Source: Burkholderia anthina (lineage in GTDB: Bacteria; Pseudomonadota; Gammaproteobacteria; Burkholderiales; Burkholderiaceae). Taken from it: DNA of 64,000 bases. Shown here in pieces: positions 9,274 to 20,213 of this stretch. The notes under the pieces are model-generated. The model had not been told where the DNA came from and did no database searches. It was given only the letters and a program-made list of their open reading frames with translations. Numbering within the stretch: position 1 is the stretch's first letter; each line of letters starts with the position of its first letter. The stretch lies in NCBI RefSeq assembly GCF_902498995.1, contig NZ_CABVLY010000001.1, forward strand, positions 62,001 through 126,000, in the 5' to 3' direction. A program made the translations under genes and the position numbers.

Positions 9274-10638
9274 GTGGCAATGAAGAAAACCCTTCGTTTC
9301 GCGGCAGTCGTGTCCAGCCTCGCCGCGTCCGCCGCGCTGCTCGCCGCTGCGCCGGCCGCGGCGCAGGCGCTCGGTTCGCAAGGCGCGCAGCTCGCCGACG
9401 AAGTCGTCGCGGTCGTCAACAACGACGTGATCACGGGCCGCGAACTCGACCAGCGCGTCGGCCTGATCTCGCGCCGGCTGCAGCAGCAGAACGCGCCCGT
9501 GCCGCCGGCCGACCAGCTGCGCGCGCAGGTGCTGAACCAGATGGTGCTCGAGCGCATCCAGGTGCAGAAGGCGAAGGACGACGGGATCCGCGTCGACGAT
9601 GCCACCGTGCAGTCCACGCTGCAGCGCCTCGCGCAGGCGAACGGGATGACGCTCGACCAGTATCGTGCGCGCATCGAGGGGCAAGGCGTGCCCTGGAGCA
9701 TCTTCACGAACGATGCGCGTACCGAACTGATGCTGTCGAAGCTGCGCGAGCGCGAAGTCGACGGCAAGATCACCGTGTCGGACGCGGAAGTCGCGAACTA
9801 CATCGCGAGCCAGCGCGGGCCGAGCGCATCGCAGCAGCAGGACCTGCGCCTGGAGCACATCTTCATCAAGGCGCCGACCAACGCGCCGCAGCCGGAGATC
9901 GAAGCCGCGCAGAAGAAGGCTGAAGCGTTGCTGCAGCAGGCGACGTCGGGCGCCAATTTCGAGAAGCTCGCGAAGAGCAATTCGGAAGCGGACGACGCGA
10001 AGAAGGGCGGCGACCTCGGCTTCAAGGCGCCGGGCGCGCTGCCGCCGGACGTCGTCGCAGCCGCATCGAAGCTGCGCCCGGGCCAGGTCAACCCGACGCT
10101 GATCCGCGTGCCGGACGGCTTCGAGGTCGTGCGTCTGGTCGATCGCCGCGAGAGCCAGGGCACCTCGGCCGCGGCGCCGAAGATCGTGCAGACGCACGTG
10201 CGCCACATCCTGCTGCGCGTGGGCGAAGGCAAGTCGGAAGGCCAGGCGCGCCAGCAACTGCTCGACATCCGCAAGCAGATCGAGGCCGGCGGCGATTTCG
10301 AGAAGTTCGCGCGCACCTACTCGCAGGACGGTTCGGCGTCGCAAGGCGGCGACCTGGGCTGGATCAGCCCGGGCGAGACCGTGCCTGAATTCGAGCGCGC
10401 GATGAACAACCTGCAGGACGGCCAGATCAGCCAGCCGGTGCGTACCGAGTACGGCTATCACCTGATCCAGGTGATCGGCCGTCGCGACGCGGAAGGTTCG
10501 GTGCAGCAGCAGATGGATATCGCGCGTCAGGCCATCGGCCAGCGCAAGGCCGAGCAGGCGTATGCCGACTGGCTGCGCGAGCTGCGCGATTCGTCGTACG
10601 TCCAGTACAAGATCAGCGGCATGGGCCCGGCGAACTGA
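9274..10638 (+). CDS. surA: Periplasmic chaperone and peptidyl-prolyl isomerase SurA
   Basis: SurA escorts unfolded outer-membrane proteins, LptD among them, across the periplasm to the BAM complex. The 454-aa protein has a signal peptide ending near AAAQA, an N-terminal SurA chaperone domain, and two parvulin domains starting near [11 protein letters not shown] (about 193) and [13 protein letters not shown] (about 309). The start is the GTG at 9274, which has TGGAG 5 nt upstream; the ATG two codons later (9280) is less well spaced. It follows lptD by 45 nt and precedes pdxA by 11 nt, so the run lptD-surA-pdxA-rsmA reads as one operon. Confidence 0.96.
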   Translation: MAMKKTLRFAAVVSSLAASAALLAAAPAAAQALGSQGAQLADEVVAVVNNDVITGRELDQRVGLISRRLQQQNAPVPPADQLRAQVLNQMVLERIQVQKAKDDGIRVDDATVQSTLQRLAQANGMTLDQYRARIEGQGVPWSIFTNDARTELMLSKLREREVDGKITVSDAEVANYIASQRGPSASQQQDLRLEHIFIKAPTNAPQPEIEAAQKKAEALLQQATSGANFEKLAKSNSEADDAKKGGDLGFKAPGALPPDVVAAASKLRPGQVNPTLIRVPDGFEVVRLVDRRESQGTSAAAPKIVQTHVRHILLRVGEGKSEGQARQQLLDIRKQIEAGGDFEKFARTYSQDGSASQGGDLGWISPGETVPEFERAMNNLQDGQISQPVRTEYGYHLIQVIGRRDAEGSVQQQMDIARQAIGQRKAEQAYADWLRELRDSSYVQYKISGMGPAN

Positions 10639-10649
10639 GCGAGCGCCAG

Positions 10650-11648
10650 ATGACGACACCCGCGCTGCAGATCGCGATCACGACCGGTGAGCCCGCGGGT
10701 GTCGGTCCGGAGCTGACCGTGCAGGCATTGCAGGACGCCGCGCGGCGCTGGCCGGATGCACATTTCACCGTGCTCGGCGACGCCGCGCTGCTCGATGCGC
10801 GCGCGGCGGCCGTCGGCGCCGACCGGGCGGTGCTTGCCGGTGGCAGTCAGGGCGGCCAGGTGTCGGTCGCGCATCACGCGCTCGCCGCGCCCGCGCAGGC
10901 GGGCACGCTCGACGCGGCCAACGGCCGCTACGTGCTCGGGCTGCTCGATGCGGCGATCGACGGGGCGGTGGCGGGGCGGTACGACGCGATCGTCACCGCG
11001 CCGCTGCAGAAGAGCACGATCAACGATGCCGGCGTGCCGTTCACCGGCCACACCGAATATCTTGCGGAACGCACGCACACGCCGCGCGTCGTGATGATGC
11101 TGGCGGGCACCGGCGAGCGGCCGCTGCGCGTCGCGCTCGCGACGACCCACCTGCCGCTGAAGGACGTATCGGCCGCGCTGACGATCGACGGGCTCGTCGA
11201 GACGCTCGCGATCATCGATCACGATCTGCGGCGCGACTTCGGTCTCGCCGCGCCGCGCATCCTCGTCACGGGGCTGAACCCGCACGCGGGCGAGAACGGC
11301 TATCTCGGGCGCGAGGAGATCGACGTGATCTCGCCGGCGCTCGCGCGCGCGAAGGCGCAGGGCATCGACGCGCGCGGCCCGTATCCGGCCGACACGCTGT
11401 TCCAGCCGCGCTACCTCGCGGATGCCGACTGCGTGCTCGCGATGTTCCACGATCAGGGCTTGCCCGTGCTGAAGTACGCGACGTTCGGCGAGGGCATCAA
11501 CGTCACGCTCGGGCTGCCGATCGTCCGCACGTCGGTCGATCACGGCACCGCGCTGGATCTGGCCGGCACGGGCCGCGCGGATCCGGGCAGCATGGTCGCC
11601 GCGCTCGACACGGCCGTCACGATGGCGCGCCATCGCCGCGCGTCCTGA
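10650..11648 (+). CDS. pdxA: 4-hydroxythreonine-4-phosphate dehydrogenase PdxA
   Basis: PdxA oxidises 4-phosphohydroxy-L-threonine with NAD(P), in the DXP-dependent pathway to pyridoxal phosphate (vitamin B6). The 332-aa protein keeps the three metal-binding histidine contexts: [20 protein letters not shown] and [13 protein letters not shown]. Both substrate and metal sites appear intact and the length is normal. It lies between surA and rsmA, the conserved proteobacterial order. Confidence 0.95.
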   Translation: MTTPALQIAITTGEPAGVGPELTVQALQDAARRWPDAHFTVLGDAALLDARAAAVGADRAVLAGGSQGGQVSVAHHALAAPAQAGTLDAANGRYVLGLLDAAIDGAVAGRYDAIVTAPLQKSTINDAGVPFTGHTEYLAERTHTPRVVMMLAGTGERPLRVALATTHLPLKDVSAALTIDGLVETLAIIDHDLRRDFGLAAPRILVTGLNPHAGENGYLGREEIDVISPALARAKAQGIDARGPYPADTLFQPRYLADADCVLAMFHDQGLPVLKYATFGEGINVTLGLPIVRTSVDHGTALDLAGTGRADPGSMVAALDTAVTMARHRRAS

Positions 11649-11704
11649 CGCGCCGCCCTTCGCGGCCTGACTTTATTCGTCGTATTTTTCGTTTTTCTCA
11701 GTCG

Positions 11705-12535
11705 ATGTCGAACAGCAGACAGCACCAAGGCCACTTCGCGCGCAAGCGCTTCGGGCAGAACTTCCTCGTCGATCACGGCGTGATCGACTCGATCGTCTCG
11801 ACGATCGGCCCCGCGCGCGGCCAGCGGATGGTCGAGATCGGCCCCGGGCTCGGCGCGTTGACGGGCCCGCTGATCGAGCGGCTCGCGACGCCCGAGTCGC
11901 CGCTGCACGCGGTCGAACTCGATCGCGACCTGATCGGCCGCCTGCAGCAGCGCTTCGGTGCATTGCTGGAGCTGCACGCGGGCGATGCGCTCGCATTCGA
12001 TTTCCGCTCGCTCGCGGCGCCCGGCGACACGCCGTCGCTGCGCATCGTCGGCAACCTGCCGTACAACATTTCGAGCCCGCTGCTGTTTCACCTGATGTCG
12101 TTCGCGGACGCGGTCATCGACCAGCATTTCATGCTGCAGAACGAAGTCGTCGAGCGGATGGTTGCGGAGCCGGGCACGAAGGCATTCTCGCGGCTGTCGG
12201 TGATGCTGCAGTACCGCTACGTGATGGAGAAGATGCTCGACGTGCCGCCGGAATCGTTCCAGCCGCCGCCGAAGGTCGATTCGGCGATCGTCCGGATGAT
12301 TCCGTACGCGCCGCACGAACTGCCGGACGTCGATCCCGTGCTGCTCGGCGAAGTCGTTACGGCCGCGTTCTCGCAGCGCCGCAAGATGCTGCGCAATACG
12401 CTGGGCGACTATCGCGAGACGATCGATTTCGACGCGCTCGGCTTCGATCTCGCACGGCGTGCGGAGGATGTCAGCGTGGCCGAATACGTCGGCGTCGCGC
12501 AGGCGCTTGCGGTGGTGCGCAAGGCCGCCGGCTGA
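11705..12535 (+). CDS. rsmA: 16S rRNA adenine-1518/1519 N6-dimethyltransferase RsmA (KsgA)
   Basis: RsmA dimethylates two adjacent adenines in the loop of helix 45 of 16S rRNA, a late checkpoint of 30S assembly; loss gives kasugamycin resistance. The 276-aa protein shows the SAM-binding motif [14 protein letters not shown] (about residues 40-53) and the catalytic [12 protein letters not shown] (about 118). It follows pdxA by 56 nt and ends just before a strong intrinsic terminator. No clear Shine-Dalgarno sequence precedes the ATG, so some translational coupling or a weak start is likely. Confidence 0.95.
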   Translation: MSNSRQHQGHFARKRFGQNFLVDHGVIDSIVSTIGPARGQRMVEIGPGLGALTGPLIERLATPESPLHAVELDRDLIGRLQQRFGALLELHAGDALAFDFRSLAAPGDTPSLRIVGNLPYNISSPLLFHLMSFADAVIDQHFMLQNEVVERMVAEPGTKAFSRLSVMLQYRYVMEKMLDVPPESFQPPPKVDSAIVRMIPYAPHELPDVDPVLLGEVVTAAFSQRRKMLRNTLGDYRETIDFDALGFDLARRAEDVSVAEYVGVAQALAVVRKAAG

Positions 12536-12572
12536 TCGCAGCGCGCGGCGCGCGCCACGTCGATGTTCACGA

Positions 12573-12598
12573 GGCTGCCCCACGGGGCAGCCTTTTTT
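12573..12598 (+). terminator. Intrinsic terminator after rsmA
   Basis: A perfect 8-bp stem (GGCTGCCC / GGGCAGCC) with a CACG tetraloop is followed directly by six T residues. It ends the lptD-surA-pdxA-rsmA run. Confidence 0.9.
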
Positions 12599-12631
12599 AT
12601 TGTCCGGACGTCGCGGCAGGCCGGGCGCGCA

Positions 12632-13567
12632 TCACGCCCGCCGACGCGGCGGCGTGTTGACGAGTGCGATGCCGGTCAGCACCAGCGCGGCCGCGGACAT
12701 GAAGCGCCAGCCGACCGACTCGCCGAGCAGCAGCACGCCGAACGCGACGCCGAACAGCGGCGACAGGAACGTGAACACGGACAGCCGCGATGCGCTGTAG
12801 CGCGTGAGCAGCCAGAACCACGACAGATAGCTGACGAACGCGACGATCACCGACTGGTAAGCGAGGCTCGCGAGCGCAAGCGGCGTGACGCGTGCGAACG
12901 ACGTTTCGCCGAGCACGGCCGCGAGCCCGACCAGCACGACGGCCGATACCGCGAGCTGGTAGAACAGCGTCTTGCTCGCGCTCGCGCGTGCGAGCGACGT
13001 CGAGCGCACGACGACGGTCGTCGCGGCCCACATCGCGCCGCCGAGGATCCCGAGCGCGTCGCCGGCGAGCCCGGCCAGCACCGACGCGCCGGGTGCGCTT
13101 GGCTTCAGGAAGCCGTCCGCGAACGCGAGCGCGATGCCGGCGAAGGCGAGCGCGACGCCGGCCCACTGCATGCGCTGCAGCCGCTCGCCCGGCGCGAACA
13201 GATGCAGGCCGAGCGCCGTGAAGCACGGCGCCGTATACAGGAAGATCGCCATGTGCGATGCGCTCGTCAGCGTCAGCCCGAAGAACACGCAGATGAACTC
13301 GCCGGCGAACAGTGCGCCGGCCGCGATACCCGCGCCGAGCGTGCCGTCCGCGCGAAACAGCGGTGTGTGGCGCGAGCGGGCCCAGCCCCACAGCAGCAGT
13401 GCGGCGATCACCGAGCGCAGTCCGGCCTGGAACATCGGCGGGATGGCTGCGTTCGTGCTCTTGATCGCGACCTGCTGGAAGCCCCAGATCGCGCAGAGCA
13501 GCAGCATGACGCCGACGGCGCGCGTGTCGAGCGCGCGGCGCACGGGCGAAGCGGCGAGCGCGCTCAT
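12632..13567 (-). CDS. EamA/DMT-family membrane transporter
   Basis: A 311-aa inner-membrane protein with about ten hydrophobic helices in two EamA repeats (the first near VMLLLCAIWGFQQVAIK, the second near AGDALGILGGAMWAATTVVV). The family exports or imports small metabolites such as amino acids or nucleosides; the substrate cannot be told from sequence. I use ATG 13567 because GAGG lies 7 nt upstream; the ATG at 13585 lacks such a site. The gene converges on rsmA. Confidence 0.85.
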   Translation of the reverse strand: MSALAASPVRRALDTRAVGVMLLLCAIWGFQQVAIKSTNAAIPPMFQAGLRSVIAALLLWGWARSRHTPLFRADGTLGAGIAAGALFAGEFICVFFGLTLTSASHMAIFLYTAPCFTALGLHLFAPGERLQRMQWAGVALAFAGIALAFADGFLKPSAPGASVLAGLAGDALGILGGAMWAATTVVVRSTSLARASASKTLFYQLAVSAVVLVGLAAVLGETSFARVTPLALASLAYQSVIVAFVSYLSWFWLLTRYSASRLSVFTFLSPLFGVAFGVLLLGESVGWRFMSAAALVLTGIALVNTPPRRRA

Positions 13568-13912
13568 CGGCGGGCCTCGGCGCAATGACGGGAAGACGAC
13601 GGCAGGCGGACGGCGCGGACGGTGCGCTCGAATCGGCGGTTTCGCACGGGAGGCAGTGTGGCTGAATGAAGGGGGTGAGTCGCGTTTCCGCGGCGGGCGG
13701 CATGCCCGCTTTTAGTGCGAGGTGGGACGATGTTACCCGATCGGCCGCGGTGCCGGGGCGCGTCGCGCCTGATGGTTTCCACGGGCGTGCGGGCGGCGGT
13801 GCCGCGCACCGATGCGCGATATCGGCCGGTGGCGCACGGGGCGTGCGCGGCGAGATTCACGCGACTCCGGTAGAATTTCCGGTTCTGGAAAGGCCCCACA
13901 GGAGTACAACAC
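13568..13912. other. Divergent intergenic region, eamA-type gene / gloA
   Basis: No coding sequence was found in this 345-bp stretch. A −10-like TAGAAT lies about 40 nt before gloA on the plus strand, without a good −35. Confidence 0.5.
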
Positions 13913-14302
13913 ATGCGTTTGCTGCATACGATGCTGCGAGTCGGCGATCTCGACCGCTCGATCAAGTTCTACACCGAATTGCTCGGCATGAAGCTGCTGC
14001 GTCGCGAGGATTATCCGGACGGCAAGTTCACGCTTGCGTTCGTCGGCTATGAAGCGGAAAGCACGGGCACCGTGATCGAGCTGACCCACAACTGGGATAC
14101 GCCGTCCTACGATCTCGGCAACGGCTTCGGTCACCTGGCGCTGGAAGTCGAAGACGCGTACGCGGCCTGCGACAAGATCAAGGCGCAAGGCGGCAAGGTC
14201 ACGCGCGAAGCGGGCCCGATGAAACACGGCACGACCGTGATCGCGTTCGTCGAGGATCCGGACGGCTACAAGATCGAGTTCATCCAGAAGAAGGCGCACT
14301 GA
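13913..14302 (+). CDS. gloA: Lactoylglutathione lyase (glyoxalase I)
   Basis: Glyoxalase I isomerises the hemithioacetal of methylglyoxal and glutathione to S-lactoylglutathione, a cytosolic detoxification step. The 129-aa protein matches the Ni-type bacterial enzyme in length and in its metal ligands: His5 in [10 protein letters not shown], the Glu in VIELTHNW, the His in [11 protein letters not shown] and the Glu in YKIEFIQ. The ATG follows an AGGAG by about 8 nt. The gene stands alone and ends at a strong hairpin. Confidence 0.95.
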   Translation: MRLLHTMLRVGDLDRSIKFYTELLGMKLLRREDYPDGKFTLAFVGYEAESTGTVIELTHNWDTPSYDLGNGFGHLALEVEDAYAACDKIKAQGGKVTREAGPMKHGTTVIAFVEDPDGYKIEFIQKKAH

Positions 14303-14348
14303 GCGCCGGATGAGCGGTTCGCGGCGCATTGCGCGCCGCGGGCAACGA

Positions 14349-14384
14349 AAACGGGCGATGCGGGGTTCTCCGCATCGCCCGTTT
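14349..14384. terminator. Bidirectional terminator hairpin, gloA / metallopeptidase
   Basis: A perfect 15-bp stem (left arm 14349-14363, right arm 14370-14384) with a 6-nt loop lies between convergent genes. The stem is closed by AAA/TTT, so transcripts from either side end in a short U run. Confidence 0.8.
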
Positions 14385-14414
14385 GGCGTTTACGTCGTAC
14401 CGATACCGGTAGCG

Positions 14415-15323
14415 TTACAGCGACGGCAGCAGCTCGGGCGGATGATGCTTGAGCGTGTGCCGCGCTTCGCGGAATTCCGGAAAGATCGATTCGACCGTCT
14501 GCCAGAAGGCCGGGCTGTGGTTCATTTCGCGCAGGTGCGACAGTTCGTGCGCGACGACGTAGTCGATGATCGACATCGGGAAATGGATCAGCCGCCAGTT
14601 CAGCCGGATCTTGCCGTCGCTCGAGCAACTGCCCCAGCGCGTCGCGGCCGACGACAGCGCAACCATCGAATACGTGACGCCGAGCTTTTCCGCGTAGACG
14701 ACGAGACGTTCGCCGAAGATCCGCTTCGCTTCGTTCTGCAGCCAGCCCTGCACGCGATCCTTGATCTGTTGCATGTCCGCCTGCACGGGCAGCGGCAGCG
14801 ACAGTCGCAGTGCATCGGCGTCGAACGCGAGGGCGCCCGCGCCGAGTGCGATCGTCACCGTCTTGCCGAGATACGGGAGTTGCGCGCCGTCGCGCCAGTC
14901 GATTTGCGGCAGCGCGCGCTGCTCGGTGCGGGTCTTCCATTCCGCGAGCTTCGCGAAGATCCAGCGCTGCTTCTCGGCGATCGCCGCTTCGATGTCGGCG
15001 AGCGTGACCCAGCGCGGCGCGGTGATCGACAGCCCGCTGCCGTCGATCGTGAAGCCGATCGTGCGGCGCGCCGAGCGCTTCAGCCGGTATTCGAGCACGC
15101 GGCTGTCGAGCGCGAACGTGCGGACGCGGGAGCGATCGGGCGCGCGGCCCGGGTCGAGCGGGGTGGTGGGCGCGGCGGCCACCGGCGTGGCTTCAGGCTG
15201 CGTCGGCGTGGGCGGTGCGGCGGGCGCCGACGGTGCGGCAGCCGGCCCGTCGAAGAGTGGCAGATCCATCTGGCGATGATCGAGAGCCACGACGGCAGGC
15301 CGTGGCCGCGGACGCTTTTTCAT
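14415..15323 (-). CDS. YgjP-like (DUF45/M48) metallopeptidase-fold protein
   Basis: A 302-aa protein with a proline/alanine-rich, probably disordered N-terminal third followed by a YgjP/WLM-type zinc metallopeptidase-like domain. The zinc motif HELSH is at about 259-263, followed by NHSPAFW, which supplies the third His. Family members are not well characterised biochemically. ATG 15323 (MKKRPRPRP) is chosen because longer starts (to 15401) would run into the plsC-like gene that precedes it. It is the last gene of the leftward glyQ-glyS-gmhB run. Confidence 0.8.
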   Translation of the reverse strand: MKKRPRPRPAVVALDHRQMDLPLFDGPAAAPSAPAAPPTPTQPEATPVAAAPTTPLDPGRAPDRSRVRTFALDSRVLEYRLKRSARRTIGFTIDGSGLSITAPRWVTLADIEAAIAEKQRWIFAKLAEWKTRTEQRALPQIDWRDGAQLPYLGKTVTIALGAGALAFDADALRLSLPLPVQADMQQIKDRVQGWLQNEAKRIFGERLVVYAEKLGVTYSMVALSSAATRWGSCSSDGKIRLNWRLIHFPMSIIDYVVAHELSHLREMNHSPAFWQTVESIFPEFREARHTLKHHPPELLPSL

Positions 15324-15369
15324 CAATTCGCTTCGTTTCGTCGTACGCAACGGCGGCAATCCGGGGGAT

Positions 15370-16134
15370 TCAGACGCGCGCGGCATCGCGCGTACCCGCA
15401 TTGCCCGGCTCGCGATAAGAATCCGGGTCGATGCGGCGCATTTCCGCTTCGATCCATGCTTCGACCTGCGAGTTCAATACGTCGGGCGTTTTGCCTTCGA
15501 CCGGAATCGGCTTGCCGATCGACACGGTGACCACGCCCGGGAATTTCGTGAATGAATTGCGCGGCCACACGCGACCTGCATTGTGCGCGATCGGCACGAC
15601 CGGTGCGCCGGTTTCGATCGCGAAGCGCGCGCCGCCCGTCTTGTATTTGCCCTGCTTGCCGACCGGCGTGCGCGTGCCTTCCGGGAACATGATCATCCAT
15701 GCGCCTTCCGACAGGCGCTTCTTGCCCTGGCGGATCACCGACACGAAGGCGTTCTTGCCTTCCTTGCGGTTGATGTTGACCATGTGCAGCAGCCCGAGCG
15801 CCCAGCCGAAGAACGGCACGTACAGCAGCTCGCGCTTGAACACGTAGCAGAGCGGCTTGGGCATCAGCGCCGGAAACGCGAGCGTCTCCCACGCGGACTG
15901 GTGCTTCGACAGCAGCACGGCCGGGCCGTCGGGCAGGTTCTCCATCCCTTCGATCCGGTAGCGGATGCCGTTCAGCCAGCGCACGACCCACAGCGTCGAC
16001 TTGCACCAGCCGGCCGCCATCCAGTAGCGCGCGTCGGGACGCATGAACGGAAACGCGATGAAGCACGCGGTGGCGTACGGCACCGTGTACACGATGAAGT
16101 AGAGCAGCAGCAGCAGGGAGCGGACGAAGCGCAT
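15370..16134 (-). CDS. 1-acyl-sn-glycerol-3-phosphate acyltransferase family (PlsC-like)
   Basis: This 254-aa membrane-associated enzyme should acylate lysophosphatidic acid or a similar lysolipid. It has a hydrophobic N terminus (about residues 5-30). The catalytic HX4D motif appears as HQSAWE (His78, with Glu in the Asp position, a variant common in proteobacterial homologues), and FPEGTR sits at about 150-155. It lies 43 nt after gmhB in the same direction. Whether it makes bulk phospholipid or a specialised lipid is not decided by the sequence. Confidence 0.86.
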   Translation of the reverse strand: MRFVRSLLLLLYFIVYTVPYATACFIAFPFMRPDARYWMAAGWCKSTLWVVRWLNGIRYRIEGMENLPDGPAVLLSKHQSAWETLAFPALMPKPLCYVFKRELLYVPFFGWALGLLHMVNINRKEGKNAFVSVIRQGKKRLSEGAWMIMFPEGTRTPVGKQGKYKTGGARFAIETGAPVVPIAHNAGRVWPRNSFTKFPGVVTVSIGKPIPVEGKTPDVLNSQVEAWIEAEMRRIDPDSYREPGNAGTRDAARV

Positions 16135-16177
16135 CGGCGTGGGTCTGACAGTAAGGAGGATGCGCGCGGCGCCCGCA

Positions 16178-16741
16178 TCACTCGTGTTCGTGTGAAAGGA
16201 AATCCAGGGCGAACGCGCGCAGGTCGTCGTGGACCTTCGTGCCGTCGGGCAGGTTGCCCGCGGCGAGCGTCTTCTTGCCCTTGCCGGTCAGCACGAGGTG
16301 CGGCTGGAAGCCGACCGCGACGCCGGCCTGCAGGTCGCGCAGCGAATCGCCGACGACCGGCGTGTGATCGGGATCGATCTCGAAGCGCTCGGCGATCATC
16401 TGCATCATGCCGGGTTTCGGCTTGCGGCAGTCGCAGTGATCCTCGGCCGTGTGCGGGCAGAAGAACACCGCGTCGATGCGCGCGCCGACCGCGGCCGCCG
16501 CGCGATGCATCTTCAGGTGCATCTCGTTGAGCGTGGCCATGTCGAACAGCCCGCGACCGATGCCGGACTGGTTGGTCGCGACGACCACGCGATAGCCTGC
16601 GTGGTTGAGCCGTGCGATCGCCTCGAGGCTGCCGGGCAGCGCGATCCACTCGTCGGGCGTCTTGATGAACGCATCCGAATCGACGTTGATCACGCCGTCC
16701 CGGTCGAGGACGACGAGCTTGCGGTTGGGGCTGGTCGGCAT
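16178..16741 (-). CDS. gmhB: D-glycero-beta-D-manno-heptose 1,7-bisphosphate 7-phosphatase GmhB
   Basis: GmhB removes the 7-phosphate from heptose bisphosphate, a step in making ADP-heptose for the LPS core. The 187-aa HAD-family protein carries the nucleophile motif LDRDGVIN (Asp13 and Asp15) and the zinc-binding set CPH (Cys95, His97) and CDC (Cys103, Cys105) that marks the GmhB/HisB-N branch. It begins 10 nt after glyS ends, and precedes the plsC-like gene. Confidence 0.92.
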   Translation of the reverse strand: MPTSPNRKLVVLDRDGVINVDSDAFIKTPDEWIALPGSLEAIARLNHAGYRVVVATNQSGIGRGLFDMATLNEMHLKMHRAAAAVGARIDAVFFCPHTAEDHCDCRKPKPGMMQMIAERFEIDPDHTPVVGDSLRDLQAGVAVGFQPHLVLTGKGKKTLAAGNLPDGTKVHDDLRAFALDFLSHEHE

Positions 16742-16751
16742 CGTTCGGCCT

Positions 16752-18851
16752 TTATGCGGCGAGCTTCGAGATGTCGGCGACGCAGTTCATCTGCTGGTGC
16801 AGCGCGAACAGCAGCGCGAGGCGGTTCGCGCGCAGCGCGGGATCCTCGGCATTGACCATTACGTCGTTGAAGAACGTGTCGACCGGTGCGCGCAGCGCGG
16901 CGAGCGCGGACAGCGCGCCCGTGTACGCACGTGCTTCGAGCTGCGACTGCACGTGCGGCGTCACGGCCGTGAGCTGTTCGTGCAGCGCCTTTTCGGCCGC
17001 TTCGACGAGCAGCGTCGGCTGTACCGCGCCGTTCGCGCCGCCTTCCGACTTCTTCAGGATGTTCGAGATCCGCTTGTTCGCGGCCGCGAGCGCTTCGGCT
17101 TCCGCGAGACGCGTGAATTCGCGCACGGCGTCGAGACGCGCGACGAGATCGTCGACGCGGGTCGGGTTCAGGCTCAGCACCGCGTCGACTTCGCCGGCCG
17201 TGTAGCCGCGTTCGCGCAGCAGGCCGCGCAGGCGATCCATGAAGAACGCGAAGATCGCATCGGTCGACTCGGCGACGCCCGGCACGCCTTCGAAGCGCGC
17301 GTGGGCCGTGCGCAGCAGCGACACGAGATCGAGCGGCAACTGCTTCTCGAGCAGCAGGCGCAGCACGCCGAGCGCGTGACGGCGCAGCGCGAAGGGATCC
17401 TTCTCGCCGGTCGGCGCGAGGCCGATGCCCCAGATGCCGACGATCGTCTCGAGCTTGTCGGCGAGCGCGACGGCGGTCGATACCGGCGTGGTCGGCAGCG
17501 CGTCGCCGGAGAAGCGCGGCTGATAGTGCTCGGCGCATGCCAGCGCGACGTCGTCGGGTTCGCCGTCGTGACGCGCGTAGTACGTGCCCATCGTGCCCTG
17601 CAGTTCCGGGAACTCGCCGACCATGTCGGTCAGCAGGTCGGCCTTCGCGAGGCGCGCGGCGCGCTTCGCGTGCGCGGCATCGGCGCCGATCGCGGGCGCG
17701 ATTTCACCGGCCAGCGCTTCGAGGCGCTCGACGCGCGCGAGCGCCGAACCGAGCTTGTTGTGATAGACGACGTTCGCGAGCAGCGGCACGCGCTCGGCGA
17801 GCGGCTTCTTCTTGTCCTGCTCGAAGAAGAACTTCGCGTCGGCGAGGCGCGGGCGCACGACGCGCTCGTTGCCTTCGATGATCTCGCCCGGCGTCTTCGT
17901 CTCGATGTTCGACACGATCAGGAAGCGCGAGCGCAGCTTGCCGCCCACGTCGGTCAGCGCGAAGTACTTCTGGTTCGTCTGCATCGTGAGGATCAGGCAT
18001 TCCTGCGGAACCTGCAGGAATTCATCCTCGAAGCGGCACGGGTAGACGACCGGCCATTCGACCAGCGACGTCACTTCGTCGAGCAGCGATTCGGGCATCA
18101 CGACGGTGTCGCCGTTCGCGTGCTCGTTCAGTTGCGTGCGGATCGTTTCGCGGCGATCGGCGAAGTGCGCGATCACGCGGCCCTTGTCGCGCAGCGTGTC
18201 GGCATACGCATGCGCATGCTGGATCGCGACGAGGCCGTCGGACAGGAAGCGGTGGCCGAGCGTGGTGTCGCCGGCATCGATGCCGAACGCGGTGACCGGC
18301 ACGACGCGATCGTCGTGCAGCACCGTCAGGCGGTGCACCGGCCGCACGAATTTCACGTCGGAGCCGTCCGGGCGCTGGTAGGTCATGAACTTCGGGATCG
18401 GCAGCTTCGCGAGCGCTTCGTCGAGCGCGGCCTGCAGCCCGTCGGCGAGCGTTGCGCCGGCCGCCGAATAGTTGACGAAGAACGCTTCGGCCTTGCCGTC
18501 CTGCGCGCGCTCGAGATCGGCGATCGTCAGGTTCGGGTGGCCGAGCGCCGCGAGCTTCTTCGCGAGCGGGGCGGTCGGCTTGCCTTCGGCGTCGAGCGCG
18601 ACCGACACGGGCAGGACCTTTTCGCGGACCTGCTTTTCAGGCGCGACGGCGCGCACGTTCTGCACGACGACCGCAAGGCGGCGCGGCGTGGCGTAGCGCT
18701 CGAATACGAGTTCGCCTTCGATGAGGTCGCGCGCGGCGAGGCGTTGTGCGACACCTTCGGCGAATGCGTCGCCGAGGCGCGCGAGGGCCTTCGGCGGCAG
18801 CTCTTCGGTCAGCAGTTCGACGAGCAGGGGGGCGGGATGATTGTGCGTCAT
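16752..18851 (-). CDS. glyS: Glycyl-tRNA synthetase beta subunit
   Basis: The beta subunit of the alpha2beta2 bacterial glycyl-tRNA synthetase, which carries tRNA binding and the anticodon-recognition region. The 699-aa protein starts [16 protein letters not shown], the conserved beta N terminus, and runs to a typical DALR-like C-terminal region. It follows glyQ by 22 nt, and both are needed for glycine charging. Confidence 0.97.
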   Translation of the reverse strand: MTHNHPAPLLVELLTEELPPKALARLGDAFAEGVAQRLAARDLIEGELVFERYATPRRLAVVVQNVRAVAPEKQVREKVLPVSVALDAEGKPTAPLAKKLAALGHPNLTIADLERAQDGKAEAFFVNYSAAGATLADGLQAALDEALAKLPIPKFMTYQRPDGSDVKFVRPVHRLTVLHDDRVVPVTAFGIDAGDTTLGHRFLSDGLVAIQHAHAYADTLRDKGRVIAHFADRRETIRTQLNEHANGDTVVMPESLLDEVTSLVEWPVVYPCRFEDEFLQVPQECLILTMQTNQKYFALTDVGGKLRSRFLIVSNIETKTPGEIIEGNERVVRPRLADAKFFFEQDKKKPLAERVPLLANVVYHNKLGSALARVERLEALAGEIAPAIGADAAHAKRAARLAKADLLTDMVGEFPELQGTMGTYYARHDGEPDDVALACAEHYQPRFSGDALPTTPVSTAVALADKLETIVGIWGIGLAPTGEKDPFALRRHALGVLRLLLEKQLPLDLVSLLRTAHARFEGVPGVAESTDAIFAFFMDRLRGLLRERGYTAGEVDAVLSLNPTRVDDLVARLDAVREFTRLAEAEALAAANKRISNILKKSEGGANGAVQPTLLVEAAEKALHEQLTAVTPHVQSQLEARAYTGALSALAALRAPVDTFFNDVMVNAEDPALRANRLALLFALHQQMNCVADISKLAA

Positions 18852-18873
18852 GTCTGGAATAAATCTCGTCTCG

Positions 18874-19878
18874 TCAGTCCTGATCGATCTTGCGTTCGAC
18901 CTTCAGCGGCGGCGCCCATGCCGGTTGTGCGGCGTCCTGGGCGTCGGTGGTGAGGCCCGGCACGCCCGGCGGGTTGCCGAGCATCGGGAAGCCGAGCTTC
19001 TCGCGCGAGTCGTAGTAAGCCTGCGCGACGAGACGCGACAGCGCGCGGATGCGGCCGATGTACGCCGCACGTTCCGTCACCGAGATCGCGCCGCGCGCGT
19101 CGAGCAGGTTGAACGTGTGGCCGGCCTTCAGCACGAGTTCGTACGCGGGCAGCGCGAGCTGCGCGTCGATCATTTTCTTCGCTTCCGCTTCGTAGCTGTT
19201 GAAGAACGTGAACAGCAGGTCGACGTTCGCGTGCTCGAAGTTGTAGGTCGACTGCTCGACCTCGTTCTGGTGGTAGACGTCGCCGTACGACAGGCGGCGC
19301 AGCTCGGGGCCGTTCGGGCCTTGCTCTTCCCACTCGGTCCAGACCAGGTCGTACACGTTCTCGACCTTCTGCAGATACATCGCGAGGCGCTCGAGGCCGT
19401 ACGTGATCTCGCCGAGCACCGGCTTGCATTCGAGGCCGCCGACTTCCTGGAAATACGTGAACTGCGTGACTTCCATCCCGTTCAGCCACACTTCCCAGCC
19501 GAGGCCCCATGCGCCGAGCGTCGGGTTCTCCCAGTCGTCCTCGACGAAGCGCACGTCGTTCTGCTTCAGGTCGAAGCCGAGTGCCGCGAGCGAGCCGAGG
19601 TACAGGTCGAGGATGTTTTCCGGCGCCGGCTTGAGCACGACCTGGTACTGGTAGTAGTGCTGCAGGCGGTTCGGGTTCTCGCCGTAGCGGCCGTCCTTCG
19701 GGCGGCGCGACGGTTGCACGTAGGCGGCGCGCCACGGCTCGGGGCCGACCGCGCGCAGGAACGTGTGGACGTGCGACGTACCCGCGCCGACTTCCATGTC
19801 GATGGGCTGGAGCAGGGCGCAACCCTGCTTGTCCCAGTAGGACTGCAGCGTCAGGATGATTTGCTGAAACGTAAGCAT
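18874..19878 (-). CDS. glyQ: Glycyl-tRNA synthetase alpha subunit
   Basis: The alpha subunit holds the class II catalytic site that activates glycine. The N terminus [20 protein letters not shown] and the [16 protein letters not shown] block are hallmark sequences. At 334 aa it is about 30 residues longer than the E. coli protein, owing to a proline/alanine-rich C-terminal tail after GFPMLGNP. It is the first gene of the leftward run glyQ-glyS-gmhB-plsC-metallopeptidase. Confidence 0.97.
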   Translation of the reverse strand: MLTFQQIILTLQSYWDKQGCALLQPIDMEVGAGTSHVHTFLRAVGPEPWRAAYVQPSRRPKDGRYGENPNRLQHYYQYQVVLKPAPENILDLYLGSLAALGFDLKQNDVRFVEDDWENPTLGAWGLGWEVWLNGMEVTQFTYFQEVGGLECKPVLGEITYGLERLAMYLQKVENVYDLVWTEWEEQGPNGPELRRLSYGDVYHQNEVEQSTYNFEHANVDLLFTFFNSYEAEAKKMIDAQLALPAYELVLKAGHTFNLLDARGAISVTERAAYIGRIRALSRLVAQAYYDSREKLGFPMLGNPPGVPGLTTDAQDAAQPAWAPPLKVERKIDQD

Positions 19879-20213
19879 GAAGAGCCTTCGTGGCGCTGGC
19901 GCTCCGTTGCGGGCGGCGCTCCGGGCGGGGCCCGGAGGGTCGGCTCGCGCGGCGGCGCGGCTTGTTAGTGTGCTGAAACGTGCAATTTTACCGGATCGGC
20001 GACCGGATGCGGCCGGAACGCGGACGAAGGGGCCGTCGACGGTATTTTCGCCGCATTCGTGCGGGGCGCCGACGCGCCCGGCGCGGCCTCGGGCGCTGCG
20101 TCGCGACGGCGTTCGCGATGCGCTTGCGGCAGCGGTTCCCGCGGGCGTTAAGATGCGCGTATCGCGGTGCGCGCGGCCGTTGTCGCGCGACCGATTGCCG
20201 ATTTCCGGAGCGC
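19879..20213. promoter_or_regulatory. Divergent region upstream of glyQ and the TPR gene
   Basis: No gene is seen in this 335-bp gap. On the minus strand TAAAAT (19985-19990 on plus) is a plausible −10 for glyQ about 107 nt before its ATG. The right side is GC-rich with GGAG just before the ATG of the TPR gene. Confidence 0.4.
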